Assembly (NCBI GenBank): GCA_016839865.1
Contig: JAEOTN010000212.1
Coordinates: 1-25,834, forward strand
Reading direction: 5' to 3'
Length of the DNA: 25,834 nt
From: Promethearchaeota archaeon
GTDB lineage: Archaea > Asgardarchaeota > Lokiarchaeia > Sigynarchaeales > MK-D1
Shown here: in pieces, positions 6,794-14,530 of the stretch
How the letters are laid out: every line of letters begins with the position of its first letter
Numbering within the stretch: the first letter of the stretch is position 1
Program-made: the position numbers and the translations under genes
The notes under the pieces: generated by a model
Database searches by the model: none
What the model was told of the DNA's origin: nothing
The model's input: the letters and a program-made list of their open reading frames with translations, nothing else

Positions 6794-8701
6794 TTACTTT
6801 GCCCGACTAAAATCCTTTAAGATCTCTTGTTGTTTTCTTTTTAATTCTTTATAGAGGAATATTATCGATATTCTCACAAGAAGAACAATTAATAGTGAAA
6901 TAACCAGCCACAAAAGTAATATAATCCAAAGAGGAGGTAATATCGCATCTTGATACAACATTCTACCATTAAAAATTAGACTTACACCAATAGAGATCAA
7001 AGCTGCGATTCCTAAAATTGCCAAATCTTCATAAAAAATGATGTTTTTAATTAATTTACTTGTTCCTCCCATAACTTTTATTATGGCAAAATCCGGAGCT
7101 CGTTCCTGGAAGTTACCAGTTTGATAGAAGAATAACGACGCGATTATCACGATAGTCTCAATCATTATGATGATTCCAGAGATTACAATGAATGGATACA
7201 TTGATCGAATATTTTTCTCAAAGGTGGGAGTCAAATCACGAACAATATAATCAGGACCGAAGTAAAGTGTTATCTCCTCTTGAATATCTTGAATAAGAGC
7301 AGTTCTATTAGTAGAAGATGAAATACTTATGGTGACGAGATTTACTTTTCCAGTAATATTGAAGTCTTGTTGCAGGGCGTTTAAGTGAACATATGTAGCA
7401 AAACCGGCACAAAATGAATCATAAAACACTCCTGTTATGTTGTATACACTTGTTGTGATATTTTGTATTCGAATTTTTTGATATGTTGCCGCATCAAACA
7501 TCTCATATGCTAAAGTATCTCCCACTATTGCAGAATTTGGGGAGGAGTCGATATTCCCTATTATTTGCCATTGAGATGTGTAGTTACCAAATTCGATTCC
7601 CATTACGGGAATGTTTGCAGTGCGATTGCGACCTACTTCTGTGGTGTTAATTACACCATCTTCTTCTACATATATATATCCTTTAAGTTCTTGTGCAAAC
7701 TCATAGACAAATAATCGTTTATCCCAATAACTTGCATCCGGATTCCCTAAAGAATTCATAATTGTGTCAACTTCAGTCTCATTCATCAAATATTGGGACT
7801 GAGTAAGATTTCCAATATTACTAAACTCAAGAGTTGAATTTGAAAACTCGTCATATCTTTCAATGTATTGATTAACAATATCTTCATGTCCAAATACCAA
7901 AGTGTCTCCTCCTTGAGCCCCTTTAATTGAAAGAATAGAAGTTGATGAGACAATTATTGAACTAGTTGTTAGGGTTACAATAATCGAAAAAGTGATACCA
8001 GTTGTAAGAAGGACTCGATAAAATGATTTTCGCTTTCTAGTTAAATTTCTTAGAGCAAGTTTGATTCGTAAGGTGAGTCGATTCTTTGGAAAGCGATTTG
8101 TTAGTTGAGTATCAATATTTCTAGGAATATCACCTAAAGCAATATTTGCATAATTTTTTGTTGAAATTCTCCACAGTTCGTATCCATTTACTACAAAGAT
8201 AAACACAAGGATCCCCACAACCAAAATGGGTACAAAAATAAAATCGATATAAATTACAATTTCGAATCCGACCGCTGAAAGGATGAAGAAAAAGATAACA
8301 TACAAAATAAAACCAGCAATAACTCCGAATATTATTCCGATGATATCTACTAATAAAACTACTGAAAAGAAATGAGATCGTAATTTCTTTTGAACTGAAC
8401 CTACAGCTTTCATTATTGCCATATCATGCATTTTGTGTTGAATGAGTGAATGATTGATGACTAGAGTCCAGACTAAGGCGATCGTCATGGAAGCATAAAT
8501 AATAAATCTGAAATATAAGGAAAAAAGCTCCTGAGTGGTGATATTGTACTGTGGAGTAGAACTAAATAGTACAAGGCCTAAACCATTTCCTAAATAGATA
8601 AAAAACACAGAAATTCCTACAAGGATCGCTATGGTGATTATATAAGACAGCGATTGTTTCCATTTTCGGAAGAGATTTTTCCACCCAAAGGCAAATGACA
8701 T
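6794..8701 (-). CDS. ABC transporter permease, FtsX-like (two FtsX domains)
   Basis: 635-residue membrane protein of the MacB/LolCDE-type permease superfamily, partner of the ATPase encoded just upstream. Seen: membrane segments near 18-37, 62-83, 111-141, 150-171, 229-252, about 502-528, 560-577 and 588-616, with a large N-glycosylation-sequon-rich outer domain between about 260 and 500. The conserved FtsX cytoplasmic motif occurs twice, as MAIMKAVGS (94-102) and FAIIKVMGGT (about 535-544), showing two FtsX modules. The first module has almost no outer domain, unlike classic MacB. Such transporters usually work mechanically on lipids, lipoproteins or peptides rather than importing solutes. 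The ATG at 8701 lies 3 bp after the ATPase stop, with a strong SD at 8711-8715, so the two are translationally coupled. Confidence 0.9.
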   Translation of the reverse strand: MSFAFGWKNLFRKWKQSLSYIITIAILVGISVFFIYLGNGLGLVLFSSTPQYNITTQELFSLYFRFIIYASMTIALVWTLVINHSLIQHKMHDMAIMKAVGSVQKKLRSHFFSVVLLVDIIGIIFGVIAGFILYVIFFFILSAVGFEIVIYIDFIFVPILVVGILVFIFVVNGYELWRISTKNYANIALGDIPRNIDTQLTNRFPKNRLTLRIKLALRNLTRKRKSFYRVLLTTGITFSIIVTLTTSSIIVSSTSILSIKGAQGGDTLVFGHEDIVNQYIERYDEFSNSTLEFSNIGNLTQSQYLMNETEVDTIMNSLGNPDASYWDKRLFVYEFAQELKGYIYVEEDGVINTTEVGRNRTANIPVMGIEFGNYTSQWQIIGNIDSSPNSAIVGDTLAYEMFDAATYQKIRIQNITTSVYNITGVFYDSFCAGFATYVHLNALQQDFNITGKVNLVTISISSSTNRTALIQDIQEEITLYFGPDYIVRDLTPTFEKNIRSMYPFIVISGIIIMIETIVIIASLFFYQTGNFQERAPDFAIIKVMGGTSKLIKNIIFYEDLAILGIAALISIGVSLIFNGRMLYQDAILPPLWIILLLWLVISLLIVLLVRISIIFLYKELKRKQQEILKDFSRAK

Positions 8702-8704
8702 ATG

Positions 8705-9589
8705 TTATTTCTCCTTGATTATAGTTGCACCACAAAATCCACATTTTTCTATACCCACAGGTAAAAACATTTCACATTTTGGGCATTGTTGATATGATTC
8801 AGGAGTAGAGAAAGAATCAGGATCTGGAGGATCCTTCAATTTTTGTTCTTCGATGATTTTCCCGTCATCAATAGAAAAAACACGATGGGCTAACCTAATT
8901 AAATTGTCATCATGAGATGCAATAATGATTGTTTTCCCATCTTTATTCATTTCATCAAACAAATCAGCGATTAATGTGCTACTTTTTTTATCCAAATTAG
9001 CTGTGGGTTCATCTGCTAGGATGATGGTTGGATCGTTTGCTAATGCACGAGCAATCCCGATTCTTTGTTGTTCTCCTGCACTTAGTTGAAAAGGAAGGTG
9101 TTCTGAACGTTCTAAAAGTCCCACTTTTCCCAGAAGGTGTTGAACACGTTCTTCTTGAAGAGGTATCTCCATTTCTGCTAATTGCATTGGAAATAATATG
9201 TTCTCTTCGGCTGTGAGTGATGATATTAAGTTATAATTTTGAAAAACAAATCCAATTGTACCTGCTCGAAAAATCGACATTGATTCTTCTGACATATCTG
9301 ACACTTTAACCCATTCAATAAGGACATCTCCGCTAGAGGGATCATCTAATCCACTAATAATGGATAATAATGTTGATTTTCCTGCCCCACTTGGACCTTG
9401 AAATACAACTAGTTCCCCTCTATATATATTAAATGAAATCGAATCCAAAGCACGAACTATAAAGTCTCCAATTTCATATTCTTTGGATAAATTGGTGCAT
9501 TGTATAATTTCAGGCTTCAATTTATAAGGTGAGACGTCATCAATGGAATCTTCACCAATAGCGGTTTCAATCGGGTTGTTATCTTCCAT
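8705..9589 (-). CDS. ABC transporter ATPase (MacB/LolD type) with C-terminal zinc ribbon
   Basis: 294-residue ATP-binding subunit. Seen: Walker A GPSGAGKST (65-73), Q-loop Q117, signature LSAGEQQ (169-175), Walker B IILADEP (189-195), D-loop ANLD, and H-loop H226. All catalytic residues are intact. The core matches the LolD/MacB subgroup that pairs with FtsX-type permeases. Unusual is a C-terminal extension of about 45 residues: a proline-rich linker (252-262) followed by a zinc ribbon C269-x2-C272 ... C283-x2-C286 (CPKC, CGFC). An acidic N-terminal extension of about 25 residues is also present. The gene precedes the permease by 3 bp; the 7-TM protein gene lies 64 bp upstream on the same strand and may be in the same transcript. 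Confidence 0.93.
   Translation of the reverse strand: MEDNNPIETAIGEDSIDDVSPYKLKPEIIQCTNLSKEYEIGDFIVRALDSISFNIYRGELVVFQGPSGAGKSTLLSIISGLDDPSSGDVLIEWVKVSDMSEESMSIFRAGTIGFVFQNYNLISSLTAEENILFPMQLAEMEIPLQEERVQHLLGKVGLLERSEHLPFQLSAGEQQRIGIARALANDPTIILADEPTANLDKKSSTLIADLFDEMNKDGKTIIIASHDDNLIRLAHRVFSIDDGKIIEEQKLKDPPDPDSFSTPESYQQCPKCEMFLPVGIEKCGFCGATIIKEK
8711..8715 (-). promoter_or_regulatory. Shine-Dalgarno AGGAG for the FtsX-like permease
   Basis: On the minus strand AGGAG stands 9 nt before the permease ATG and lies inside the last codons of the ATPase gene. This is consistent with translational coupling of the two transporter subunits. Confidence 0.75.
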
Positions 9590-9653
9590 ATCATGAAAGA
9601 AAGGATCTTGATGATTAAAAATAATGTGGTATTTTTCGTTTCGATTCTATGGA

Positions 9654-10607
9654 TTAGAACTTTATATCATCGTCAGTGTCTACATCAATTTTGATTGAAT
9701 CATCCACTTTTTTCTTGAAATTTGGATCTACCGATTTCAAAGAACTCACTAGTTTGTAGATATGCGTAAAGAAATAGAGTGTTTGGAATGTGGTTGTTGC
9801 ATAAAACACAAATTGTAAGGAATGGATGATAGGAACTGTTTCTTCAAAAGTTAGGGGATTTGCTGTGAATAAACTGGTATCTAGGGTGAAGATTTGGACA
9901 AAAAACACAATAAAAGATATGTACACAGCCCAAACGAACACAAATATTATAAATAATTTTCGTAAAGTCTTCCACGTGGTGTCTTCGGATTCCTCGGCAC
10001 TTAAAGATTTATGATACTCCCTCGAAAAGAGACCGTAGTTAAAACTCTTCAATAAAAATAAAGAAGATCCCACTAAAACAAGGAGGACACTTTCAAATCC
10101 TAAACAAGTATAGATCTTTTCGAGTTGAGGAATCGGATTAGCCATCCCCATTACAATTAATAAGATTTTTGAAAAGGAATAAACGGAAAACACAAACACA
10201 TACCCATAAAATAGATACATGAAATACTGTTTCAACACAGATTTCCTGCGTTCTAATGTGGATAGAAGATCAATTTCTTCTAATACCTCAACGGATTTCT
10301 CTCCTATACTCCCGAATAATCCAAATCCTCCTAGAAAATAGAGGATTAATGATAGAATATAAGTAAGTTTTATACCTTGTAATTGGTTGAAGATGTCTAC
10401 AGTATATCTAAAATTAATGGTATCTGCAGAGAGTACGACATTCAAAGCAAAGAATCCTGCAATACTAAGAAAATAAACACTCAGCAATCTTCCTAATTTA
10501 TTTTTCATAATATAGATCAATCTGCCTAAGAACGGGAATCCACCAAATACAGCCCCCGCAGCAATAATGTAATAGTAAAATTCGATCTCAGTTATCTCTA
10601 ATACCAT
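9654..10607 (-). CDS. Seven-transmembrane protein of unknown family
   Basis: 317-residue integral membrane protein. Seen: seven hydrophobic segments near 12-33, 41-61, 79-99, 129-155, 167-188, 217-241 and 258-283. Basic residues cluster in the loops after segments 1, 3 and 5 (KNKLGR; ERRKSVLKQ; WKTLRK) and in the C-terminal tail. The positive-inside rule therefore predicts N-terminus out and C-terminus in. The tail ends in a charged stretch (KIDVDTDDDIKF). No retinal-type lysine is in the middle of TM7 and no transporter motif was recognised. I use the ATG at 10607; a GTG three codons upstream is an alternative. It is the first gene of a minus-strand run with the ABC transporter and has its own BRE-TATA candidate. 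Function unknown. Confidence 0.8.
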   Translation of the reverse strand: MVLEITEIEFYYYIIAAGAVFGGFPFLGRLIYIMKNKLGRLLSVYFLSIAGFFALNVVLSADTINFRYTVDIFNQLQGIKLTYILSLILYFLGGFGLFGSIGEKSVEVLEEIDLLSTLERRKSVLKQYFMYLFYGYVFVFSVYSFSKILLIVMGMANPIPQLEKIYTCLGFESVLLVLVGSSLFLLKSFNYGLFSREYHKSLSAEESEDTTWKTLRKLFIIFVFVWAVYISFIVFFVQIFTLDTSLFTANPLTFEETVPIIHSLQFVFYATTTFQTLYFFTHIYKLVSSLKSVDPNFKKKVDDSIKIDVDTDDDIKF

Positions 10608-10654
10608 ACTCTTCACAAAAACATTAAATCAATATAATTGTACATTAAACTCAA

Positions 10655-10669
10655 CGAATTTATACCTTC
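10655..10669 (-). promoter_or_regulatory. BRE-TATA promoter core for the 7-TM gene
   Basis: Minus-strand GAAGGTATAAATTCG. The TATA centre lies about 26 bp before a predicted transcription start near 10635, giving a leader of about 28 nt to the ATG at 10607. The same core occurs inverted for the divergent GTPase gene, which strengthens the call. Confidence 0.55.
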
Positions 10670-10695
10670 TTGAAAGACTGTTGAAAATAAGATTT

Positions 10696-10708
10696 AGGTA
10701 TAAAATTC
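10696..10708 (+). promoter_or_regulatory. BRE-TATA promoter core for the GTPase gene
   Basis: Plus-strand AGGTATAAAATTC. Predicted transcription start near 10727 and a leader of about 45 nt to the ATG at 10772. The core is nearly identical to the minus-strand core at 10655-10669. A perfect 10-bp palindrome, TCTCTAGAGA, lies at 10753-10762 within the leader. Confidence 0.55.
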
Positions 10709-10771
10709 CATATCTAGATGTATAACTGCAAACTAAGATTCATTTTACTGAATCTCTAGAGACGATTTTAT

Positions 10772-12163
10772 ATGGCTAAAAAGAGAAAGGGAGAAGAATT
10801 ACTCATTTCGCATATCCTATCCCGATTTATTAATCCTGATCTACGGTACAGTCCTGATCGATTCAAATCAATCAAAGAAATACTTGAGTTACCCATTACT
10901 ACTCTTAAAAACATTGATAAAATTGAAGCTGCACAAATTTACGACATTTTTCGAGTGAATTCTATAGAAGAACTTGCAGAATTGAATCCTAATAATCCTA
11001 TTGAAAACCTTCTTCCTAGTCTTGAAAAGGGAATAGACCCAAAACGATACGAAAAAAAAGTCAAAATCATTGTTGACCAAGTTAAGGAAGGCATTCCTGA
11101 TATTGAAAAATTCAGGAACCATATTGCAATAGCAGGAATGATCAAACGTTCCTGGTCCAAAAGGAAAACTTATACTAAAAAGACCGACACCAAGGTTATA
11201 TGCGTGGGTTTAGATAATGCTGGAAAAACAGCGATTTTATCCGGATTAGGTGGTAAACTTGGAATAACTGAATTAGGAAAATTAAAACCTACAAAACGTA
11301 TTGAACGAAAAAGAATTTCAACGACAAGTTTAGATTTATTTATTTGGGATTTTGGTGGACAAGAAGAATATAGAAAAGACTATTTAGCTAAACCTGAAGC
11401 ATATTTCGTAGGCACAGATTTACTGATTTATGTATTAGATATGCAAGATCCTGAAAGATATAATGAATCATTTGAATACTTAATTGAAATACTCGAAGTG
11501 ATTCGTTTATTAGGAGAAAATGTGTATATCCTAGCGTTTATGCACAAGGCAGATCCGGATATTTTGTCCGATCCTGATTTTCAATTAAATACAGAATATG
11601 TGGCAGACAAGCTCAATTATCATTTAGGAAATTATAATTTTGAATACGACATTTACACTACTTCCATCTATAATTTCTTCACATCCGAACCAAGGTTCTC
11701 AAGATTTATCAAGGAAACGTTAAGCGATAAAGAATCACTAAACAATCCACTTATCCGTAAAGTAGAAGGTATGGGGGACATCCTAGATTCGACATTGAAT
11801 GCAGTCGTTACCTTAGCAAATTCGTTGGGGGAGCAAATTGCAGCATTAAACGAACGACTCAATGATTTAGAGCACAGATTTGAGTCGGGTTCAATCCCAT
11901 TACCAGAAACAACTGCAAAGAAACAAAAACGTTTGAAAACGGAAGAATTAAAAGCTCCATCAATAATCTATACCAAACCCCAAATTGAAGAACCTGAAAT
12001 TGAAGCAGCGTCCAATTCCTCCGACATTCGTTTAACAATCTTGAATGAATTAAGTTCACTATTCCAAGCAAAGAAAAATCTTGATACAAATAATCCAATA
12101 AATAAACTGGGATCTATAGGAACGAAAATGAAGAAAACAAAACGGAAGAAGAAAAAAGGTTAG
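10772..12163 (+). CDS. Multidomain Arf/Rag-like small GTPase
   Basis: 463-residue protein. Residues 30-75 resemble a helix-hairpin-helix/SAM-like unit (LKNIDKIEAAQIYDIF then VNSIEELAELNP). A Ras-superfamily G domain spans about 140-318: G1 GLDNAGKT (146-153, Arf-style), G2 PT (173-174), G3 WDFGGQ (192-197), G4 HKAD (258-261) and G5-like TSI (297-299). HKxD in place of NKxD is characteristic of Rag/Gtr GTPases, while the P-loop is Arf-like. After the G domain come a coiled-coil-like helix (about 335-372, ending in LNERLNDLEHRF), a low-complexity linker, and a lysine-rich C-terminal tail (KKTKRKKKKG). No lipidation motif or membrane segment is seen. Asgard archaea are known for expanded small GTPase sets. 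It is convergent with the PIN-TPR gene, overlapping by 4 bp. Cellular role unknown. Confidence 0.88.
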   Translation: MAKKRKGEELLISHILSRFINPDLRYSPDRFKSIKEILELPITTLKNIDKIEAAQIYDIFRVNSIEELAELNPNNPIENLLPSLEKGIDPKRYEKKVKIIVDQVKEGIPDIEKFRNHIAIAGMIKRSWSKRKTYTKKTDTKVICVGLDNAGKTAILSGLGGKLGITELGKLKPTKRIERKRISTTSLDLFIWDFGGQEEYRKDYLAKPEAYFVGTDLLIYVLDMQDPERYNESFEYLIEILEVIRLLGENVYILAFMHKADPDILSDPDFQLNTEYVADKLNYHLGNYNFEYDIYTTSIYNFFTSEPRFSRFIKETLSDKESLNNPLIRKVEGMGDILDSTLNAVVTLANSLGEQIAALNERLNDLEHRFESGSIPLPETTAKKQKRLKTEELKAPSIIYTKPQIEEPEIEAASNSSDIRLTILNELSSLFQAKKNLDTNNPINKLGSIGTKMKKTKRKKKKG

Positions 12164-14199
12164 ATATTCATCTGGGAAAAAAATATTGGAATATTACGGT
12201 TAATGTCGATGTATGCGGGATCCGCAACGCTAATGAGTGCTCTAATGAGATATTTTGTCTTTAAAGCTTCAGATGGTTTCAAAATCCTTACTTTTGCTTT
12301 TTTAGTTAATTTAATTGTGTAATTCTCAGGTAAACCCTGAAGATCTTTATCTAAATTCACTCGAAAACCAATTAAACCGATTTCTTTGTTATATGCAATA
12401 AGAACTGTCTTTTGTGAATTATTATCTGTCAAAATATCAACCACATCAAATGTAACTCGAATACTTTTGTCTATTTTAAAATATGTGATTTTTTTATTTC
12501 CGTGAGTATATATTGGAAAATCTTCATAGAATATTCGATGAAATCGAGAAAGTTTGGCGATTTCTTGGTTATATCTCTCGATGTTCTTCAATTCATAGAC
12601 ATGATTAATAATCAAATCAATATTGGGATTTTCTCCAGATGTGGACGTTTCTAATAATGTATTCATATACGCTCTTTTCAGTTTATCTAAGATAATTTCA
12701 ATTCGCCATTCTAATTTGGGATCATCCACAGCGCACTCTAGCGCTTCATCATACAGAGTAATTGCTATTCGAGGATTCGACATAGCATAAAAGTAGTCAC
12801 CTAATTCTTGGAAAACAATTAAGGCATCTTCTAAATTTCCTTTTTCTATATCGGTACTAATTTTATCAATCGACTCTAATGCTTCAGTTTGCAATCCTGA
12901 TAAAAATTGTGCAATGGCATGACCTATCTTGCATTTAAGCTCTAGTAAAGGAGGTGCAGAGTAATTAACCGCCAAATTGTGAGTAAAATAGAACTGATCA
13001 ATGCTTTCGATGTACATGTAATTGAAAAGATAAACTAATGCTTTCAGATAATTTATTGAGAGTACGGTGTTTGTAATATTAGCCATTGTTGCAAACAATG
13101 CCGTTGCATCAAGTGCTTCCAAAGCTGCATTAATATCTCCAATACCGATGAATAAAAATGCTCTTAAAAATTCACATTTACTTAATTCTGAACATACTAA
13201 ACCTTGAAAGATATTATAATAGAATTTGTTTAAAACTGAAGCACCCTTTTGCAGGGTATACATTAGATTGTCTTTTGCGATCCGAAGAGTTCCTATTGCG
13301 TCATGATCCTCTTGTAATGAAGATTTTGCAATTTTGATATATTCTCTCCCGTCAATCATTTCATCCAGTAAAGGAACCATCGTCGCAACTTTCTCCAAGT
13401 CTGTTGAGGATATTTTCTGTTTTTGAATATATCTAGTAGTAATCTGCAAAATTTCAGCAACATCCTCTCTTGTATCATCACGAATCTCTTCAAGTTTAGG
13501 AGAGGAAATTGGTTTTGAGGTCTTGGGAAGCTCTTCTTGCTTAAGACCTGTTAAATTAAACGAACCATCCTCAGTTACAGATATTGCCTTTTCGATTAAC
13601 CACATCAGCTTATTTTGTACGTTATATTGCTTCGAGGAGTGTTTTTTTAACATGTAGGTTAATCGGTTTTTCAGTGTTTTATCCCGTGATTTTTTAAAAT
13701 AATCCTTTAAATCAGGACGTTTAGTGGATCGAGTCAGATATAAGAGAAACGCTGATAATGGCCAAAATTCGATGTCATAATTGCGAGAACCAATACTTTC
13801 TAATAGCTTGACATTATCACTTAACTTAAAATCGTCACTCACAATACATACTTTTGTATCAGGATTGCGGATTTTCCGAGAAAGTGCAACTAACGATAAA
13901 TCAGGATCTTGAGCATGTCGATTATCACTTATTCCCAAATTGAATAAATCACGTTTTACAAATTGGATTTCCTCTTCTGATACCGTGTTAATGTTCACTA
14001 AGGATGCGAATTTAGTTTTTTCTGGTTCTCGATGAAGAAAAAACATTTCTTGAAAAATCTGTTTGGATGTATAAAATCGCACTTGTAGTTCATTGCGAAC
14101 CTCTAACAAACGATCTATATAGTTTTTGGCTTTAATGTGCTTGAGAGTAATAAAGAAATTCGCATCAAAAATGAATGCATTGATGTTGGACTTTACCAT
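12160..14199 (-). CDS. PIN-domain nuclease fused to a TPR-like region
   Basis: 679-residue protein. The N-terminal PIN domain (residues 5-155) shows FIFDANFF (D12), E51 in the FQEM helix, DPDLSLVALSRK (D98/D100) and VSDDFKL (D122/D123). This is the complete acidic set of Mg-dependent PIN ribonucleases. Residues about 160-310 are helical and charged, about 330-530 form TPR-like hairpins (e.g. FQELGDYFYAMSNPRIAITLYDEAL, here split in two helices), and the last 120 residues look beta-rich. It is far longer than VapC-type toxins (about 130 residues), and no antitoxin gene is adjacent, so a toxin role is unlikely. The start codon follows moaD by 7 bp with a perfect SD inside moaD, so it is an operon member. 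RNA target unknown. Confidence 0.8.
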   Translation of the reverse strand: MVKSNINAFIFDANFFITLKHIKAKNYIDRLLEVRNELQVRFYTSKQIFQEMFFLHREPEKTKFASLVNINTVSEEEIQFVKRDLFNLGISDNRHAQDPDLSLVALSRKIRNPDTKVCIVSDDFKLSDNVKLLESIGSRNYDIEFWPLSAFLLYLTRSTKRPDLKDYFKKSRDKTLKNRLTYMLKKHSSKQYNVQNKLMWLIEKAISVTEDGSFNLTGLKQEELPKTSKPISSPKLEEIRDDTREDVAEILQITTRYIQKQKISSTDLEKVATMVPLLDEMIDGREYIKIAKSSLQEDHDAIGTLRIAKDNLMYTLQKGASVLNKFYYNIFQGLVCSELSKCEFLRAFLFIGIGDINAALEALDATALFATMANITNTVLSINYLKALVYLFNYMYIESIDQFYFTHNLAVNYSAPPLLELKCKIGHAIAQFLSGLQTEALESIDKISTDIEKGNLEDALIVFQELGDYFYAMSNPRIAITLYDEALECAVDDPKLEWRIEIILDKLKRAYMNTLLETSTSGENPNIDLIINHVYELKNIERYNQEIAKLSRFHRIFYEDFPIYTHGNKKITYFKIDKSIRVTFDVVDILTDNNSQKTVLIAYNKEIGLIGFRVNLDKDLQGLPENYTIKLTKKAKVRILKPSEALKTKYLIRALISVADPAYIDINRNIPIFFSQMNI

Positions 14200-14206
14200 A
14201 ATCGCG

Positions 14207-14527
14207 TTATCCTCCCATTAAAGGTAGAAAAATTGCTAGGGTATCTCCATCTATAAAATGGATTATGTGAGTTGGATGTGCAATAATTTTTCGATTCTTT
14301 GCAAATTTTACTCGTGTAATGTGAAAATCAACTTCATTACCTATATATTCATCAATTTCATCTTTGGGTATGTTGGGGAATAATAATTCTGTCAATTGAT
14401 CATATCGTTGAATTAGTACTTTTACGACTTCAAGTAAAGATACGGGAGACTCGTTGAAATGTAATTTTATTTCTTTAGTTCCAGTTTTCTCTCTTAAACC
14501 AGCGAAGAAAAAAACAGTAATATTCAT
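14207..14527 (-). CDS. moaD: MoaD-family sulfur carrier protein
   Basis: 106-residue beta-grasp protein ending LPLMGG. Seen: N-terminal strand ITVFFFAGLREKTG, typical of MoaD, the VSLLEVVKVLIQRY helix, and the DGDTLAIFLPLMGG end. MoaD carries sulfur as a C-terminal thiocarboxylate for molybdopterin synthase (with MoaE) in the molybdenum/tungsten cofactor pathway; a SAMP1-like conjugation role is also possible in archaea. It lies 3 bp after moaB and 7 bp before the PIN-TPR gene, with a GAGGG ribosome-binding site at 14538-14542 inside moaB. An insertion with PNIPKDEIDEYI makes it longer than bacterial MoaD (about 80). MoaE and MoeB are not in the window. Confidence 0.88.
   Translation of the reverse strand: MNITVFFFAGLREKTGTKEIKLHFNESPVSLLEVVKVLIQRYDQLTELLFPNIPKDEIDEYIGNEVDFHITRVKFAKNRKIIAHPTHIIHFIDGDTLAIFLPLMGG
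14211..14216 (-). promoter_or_regulatory. Perfect Shine-Dalgarno GGGAGG formed by the moaD Gly-Gly codons
   Basis: The minus strand reads ATG GGA GGA TAA at the end of moaD (Met-Gly-Gly-stop). Its GGGAGG lies 11 nt before the ATG of the PIN-TPR gene and is the best SD match noticed in the window. The codons for the functionally essential diglycine thus also form the ribosome-binding site of the next gene. Confidence 0.75.
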
Positions 14528-14530
14528 TGA

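Noticed and set aside
9654..10607. Microbial rhodopsin identity for the 7-TM protein
   Set aside because: There is no lysine in the middle of the seventh segment and no rhodopsin motifs in the third segment.
12160..14199. VapC-type toxin of a toxin-antitoxin pair
   Set aside because: The protein is five times too long, carries TPR-like and C-terminal domains, and the upstream coupled gene is moaD, not an antitoxin.
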